Assembly: GCA_964433135.1 (NCBI GenBank)
Contig: CAYSQW010000003.1
Coordinates: 87,462-151,461 of the forward strand
DNA length: 64,000 nucleotides
Source of the DNA: CAYSQW01 sp964433135
Lineage (GTDB): Bacteria; Acidobacteriota; Aminicenantia; Aminicenantales; Aminicenantaceae
Direction of reading: 5' to 3'
Shown here in pieces: positions 61,762-64,000 of this stretch; positions within the stretch are counted from its first letter, which is position 1; each line of letters begins with the position of its first letter. The notes beneath the pieces were generated by a model. The model was not told the DNA's origin, did not search any database, and was given only the letters and a program-made list of their open reading frames with translations. Made by a program: the position numbers and the translations under genes.

Positions 61762-63882
61762 ATGAGGAAAATCATTCTGATTATTTTGGGGGCCGGCCTG
61801 TTCTTCTGGTCGTGTTCATCCCAATCAAAGGATGCAGCCGATATGAATAATCCTTTTTTTAAAGAGTATGACACCGAGTTCCGGGTCCCGCCCTTTGATC
61901 GGATTCTTGAAGAGCACTATCTGCCCGCGTTCAAAGAGGGAATTCGGGAAGAGCAGGCGGAAATTTCAGCTATTGTCGAAAATCCCGATCCGCCCACTTT
62001 CGCGAATACCCTGGAAGCGCTGGAAAACACCGGAGATATCCTAACCCGGGTCTCCTCGGTGTTCTACAACCTTAATTCCTCTAGAACCAATGAGGAGATG
62101 CAGGCGATCGCCAAACAGGTCTCTCCCCTGCTTTCCAAACACTCGGATGATATCGTTTTAAATGAAAAATTGTTTGCCCGCATAAAAAATCTGTATGAGA
62201 AAAAAGCGAAGTTGGACCTCTCTCCCGAACAAAGCATGCTGCTCGAGAAATATTATCAGGATTTTGCCCGGGGCGGCGCCAACCTGAATCCAGAGGAAAA
62301 GGATCGGTTGAGAAAAATCAATGAAGAGCTGGCGCTGCTGACGCTGCAGTTCGGTGAAAACGTGCTCAAGGAAGACAACGCATTCGAGCTGGTCATCGAG
62401 GACGAGGCGGATCTAGAGGGACTCCCGTCTTCCGTCATCAGCGGCGCGGCGGAGGCGGCCGCGGAGCATGGACATGAAGGACGGTGGGTGTTTACGCTTC
62501 ATAAACCGAGCATGATCCCTTTTCTGACTTATTCGACCCGCCGAAATCTCCGGGAGAAGATATTCCAGGCCTATATCAATCGGGGCAATAATGAAGATGA
62601 GCGGGATAACAAACGGAACCTGGCTCGAATCGTCCAACTCAGGGTGGATAAGGCCGTATTGCTTGGATACCAAAGCCACGCTCATTTCGTACTGGAAAAA
62701 AACATGGCCAAGCTGCCCGAGAAAGTATACGCTCTGCTTGATCAGCTTTGGGCACCCGCCATAAAGCGAGCCAAGGAAGAGGCCCGGGAGCTTCAGGCGT
62801 TGATCGATGAAGAAGGCGGCGGATTCGCCCTGCAGCCCTGGGATTGGTGGTACTATGCGGAGAAACTCAAAAAAGCTCGGTTCGACCTGGATGATGCGGC
62901 CCTCCGTCCCTATTTTCAGCTCGAAAATGTGCGTAAAGGCGCTTTCACGGTGGCGGAAAAGCTCTATGGGATCCGTTTTGTCGAGCGGAACGATCTCCCT
63001 AAATATCATGAAGATGTGGATGTCTTTGAAGTCCGGGAAGCCGACGGAAGTCATATCGGCGTATACTATACGGATTATTATCCCCGGGCCAGCAAGCGTG
63101 GTGGAGCCTGGATGAATGCGTTGCGTCAGCAGAAAAAAAAGGAGGGCCGTCATATCGCTCCCATCATCTGCAACGTAGGCAATTTTTCCAAGCCGACCGG
63201 CGATATGCCCGCTTTGATCAGTTTCGAGGAAGCCGTAACCCTTTTTCATGAATTCGGTCATGCGCTTCACGGCTTGTTATCCGACTGTACGTATCCTCGG
63301 CTTTCCGGAACATCGGTTCCCCGGGATTTCGTCGAGCTGCCCTCGCAGATCATGGAAAACTGGGCCACTCACCCCGATGTGCTCAAAATGTATGCCGTCC
63401 ATTACCGGACCGGAGAGCCAATTCCTCAGGAATTGGTGGATAAGATCAAGAAAGCCGGACATTTCAATCAAGGATTCATCACGGTGGAATATCTGGCGGC
63501 TTGCTATCTCGATATGGATTGGCACGTCTTGACGGAACCCACGGATGTGGATCCGCTGGAGTTTGAAGCCGGAATCATGCGGAGGATCGGCCTGATCCCT
63601 GAAATCGTATCCCGATATCGAAGTTCGTTTTTCTCGCATATCTTCTCGGGAGGATACTCCTCGGGCTACTACAGCTATATCTGGGCCGAAGTGCTCGACA
63701 GCGATGCCTTCGAAGCGTTCAAGACCGCAGGGATATTCGACAAAGAGATGGCGCTTTCCTTCCGGAAGAATATTCTAGCCAAGGGCGGTACAGAGGAACC
63801 CATGATCCTGTATAAACGCTTCCGCGGCGCGGAGCCGGGGGTGGGGGCTCTCCTCAAGAAACGCGGCCTGGATTATCCATGA
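61762..63882 (+). CDS. M3 family metallopeptidase lipoprotein (peptidyl-dipeptidase Dcp type)
   Basis: 706 residues. The lipoprotein signal ends in FFWSC near 14-18. The zinc motif HEFGHALH lies about 498-505, with the third ligand Glu about 25-30 residues on in FVELPSQIMENW. The late HIFSGGYSSGYYSYIWAE forms the substrate pocket of Dcp/oligopeptidase-A enzymes. It cuts dipeptides or short peptides and is envelope-anchored here, unlike cytoplasmic Dcp. Start has AAGGAG upstream. Confidence 0.92.
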   Translation: MRKIILIILGAGLFFWSCSSQSKDAADMNNPFFKEYDTEFRVPPFDRILEEHYLPAFKEGIREEQAEISAIVENPDPPTFANTLEALENTGDILTRVSSVFYNLNSSRTNEEMQAIAKQVSPLLSKHSDDIVLNEKLFARIKNLYEKKAKLDLSPEQSMLLEKYYQDFARGGANLNPEEKDRLRKINEELALLTLQFGENVLKEDNAFELVIEDEADLEGLPSSVISGAAEAAAEHGHEGRWVFTLHKPSMIPFLTYSTRRNLREKIFQAYINRGNNEDERDNKRNLARIVQLRVDKAVLLGYQSHAHFVLEKNMAKLPEKVYALLDQLWAPAIKRAKEEARELQALIDEEGGGFALQPWDWWYYAEKLKKARFDLDDAALRPYFQLENVRKGAFTVAEKLYGIRFVERNDLPKYHEDVDVFEVREADGSHIGVYYTDYYPRASKRGGAWMNALRQQKKKEGRHIAPIICNVGNFSKPTGDMPALISFEEAVTLFHEFGHALHGLLSDCTYPRLSGTSVPRDFVELPSQIMENWATHPDVLKMYAVHYRTGEPIPQELVDKIKKAGHFNQGFITVEYLAACYLDMDWHVLTEPTDVDPLEFEAGIMRRIGLIPEIVSRYRSSFFSHIFSGGYSSGYYSYIWAEVLDSDAFEAFKTAGIFDKEMALSFRKNILAKGGTEEPMILYKRFRGAEPGVGALLKKRGLDYP

Positions 63883-63950
63883 AGTGTGTCGAAATGAATT
63901 TTTCAAAAGATTTTTAATATAATTTTCGACATACTTCACCCTACGGGCGG

Positions 63951-63977
63951 TGTAAGATCGTCGCTTAGATGGGATTT
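63951..63977 (+). repeat. dispersed 27-bp repeat, copy 2
   Basis: Starts TGTAAGATCGTCG and ends GATTT; 24 of 27 bases match 19629-19655. Immediately before it, CACCCTACGGGCG resembles 19445-19457. CTTCACCC and GGGCGGTGTAAG can form a stem. It lies just after the M3 stop codon, so it may also act as a transcript end. Confidence 0.65.
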
Positions 63978-64000
63978 TTAACGTCATGAAAATTTGACTT

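Noticed and set aside
1..64000. tRNA, rRNA, CRISPR array, transposase or phage genes
   Set aside because: Gene-free gaps were scanned by eye for tRNA arms, spaced direct repeats and transposase or integrase motifs; none was found.

Overview
The window reads as a chromosome segment of a Gram-negative, anaerobic, peptide-using bacterium. It has moderate GC, many lipoproteins and secreted peptidases, Tat-exported Fe-S proteins, an aldehyde:ferredoxin-oxidoreductase-like (AOR-like) enzyme of the YdhV type, a TreT-type trehalose synthase and a mitochondrial/spirochaete-type EF-G. The mix suits a deep Acidobacteriota-related lineage such as Candidatus Aminicenantes. That placement is an inference from gene content; no rRNA or tRNA gene was seen. 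No phage, insertion sequence or CRISPR array was recognised. About 50 genes are supported and roughly 90 percent of the window is coding.

Layout. 1-4.7 kb: tail of a probable class IV aminotransferase, a fused MsrB-MsrA, an MFS carrier, an Fe-S RNA m5U methyltransferase and a CoA-type Nudix hydrolase. 5-7.8 kb: EF-G coupled to a small RecA/KaiC-like ATPase. 7.9-11.5 kb: an FecBCD-type metal/cofactor importer, divergent from a small protein made of two Cys-bearing repeats. 11.6-19.4 kb: an operon of four exported exopeptidases (two M24, one M28, one M14) with short leader ORFs. 19.4-19.8 kb: a gap with a perfect 34-bp palindrome and one copy of a dispersed repeat. 19.8-25.1 kb: hutH, and a TetR-RND exporter unit with a visible operator. 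25-28.6 kb: small membrane and accessory proteins. 29-31.8 kb: Tat Fe-S protein plus YdhV-like tungsto/molybdo-enzyme. 31.9-35.4 kb: TreT and a fused trehalose-6-P synthase/phosphatase. 35.5-43.9 kb: a shortened EFR1-like Fe-S membrane protein, a PD40 lipoprotein, a UPF0282 hydrolase, a broken cupin gene, an M55 aminopeptidase, an APS-kinase-like protein with a DASS transporter, and a thioredoxin-like protein. 44-45.7 kb: a decayed secA2-like gene. 45.8-47.8 kb: a creatininase-family enzyme and a pentaheme cytochrome c. 47.9-55.9 kb: a tight cluster of a PqqD/RRE protein, HprK-like kinase, glycosyltransferases, ABC exporter and nucleotidyltransferase. 56-63.9 kb: a Tat M24 peptidase, a serine hydrolase, a Nudix hydrolase, an amidohydrolase and an M3 peptidase.

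How it fits together. Exported M24, M28, M14, M3 and M55 peptidases would break peptides down outside the cytoplasm, and histidine ammonia-lyase and the first-gene aminotransferase fit amino-acid catabolism. The AOR-like pair and the Fe-S proteins fit anaerobic electron handling. The most unusual block is 48.8-55.9 kb. It combines parts known from phosphorylated lasso-peptide clusters (RRE, HprK-like kinase, PF14907 nucleotidyltransferase, exporter) with three glycosyltransferases, but has no lasso cyclase or leader protease. It could make a modified, exported peptide or glycan.
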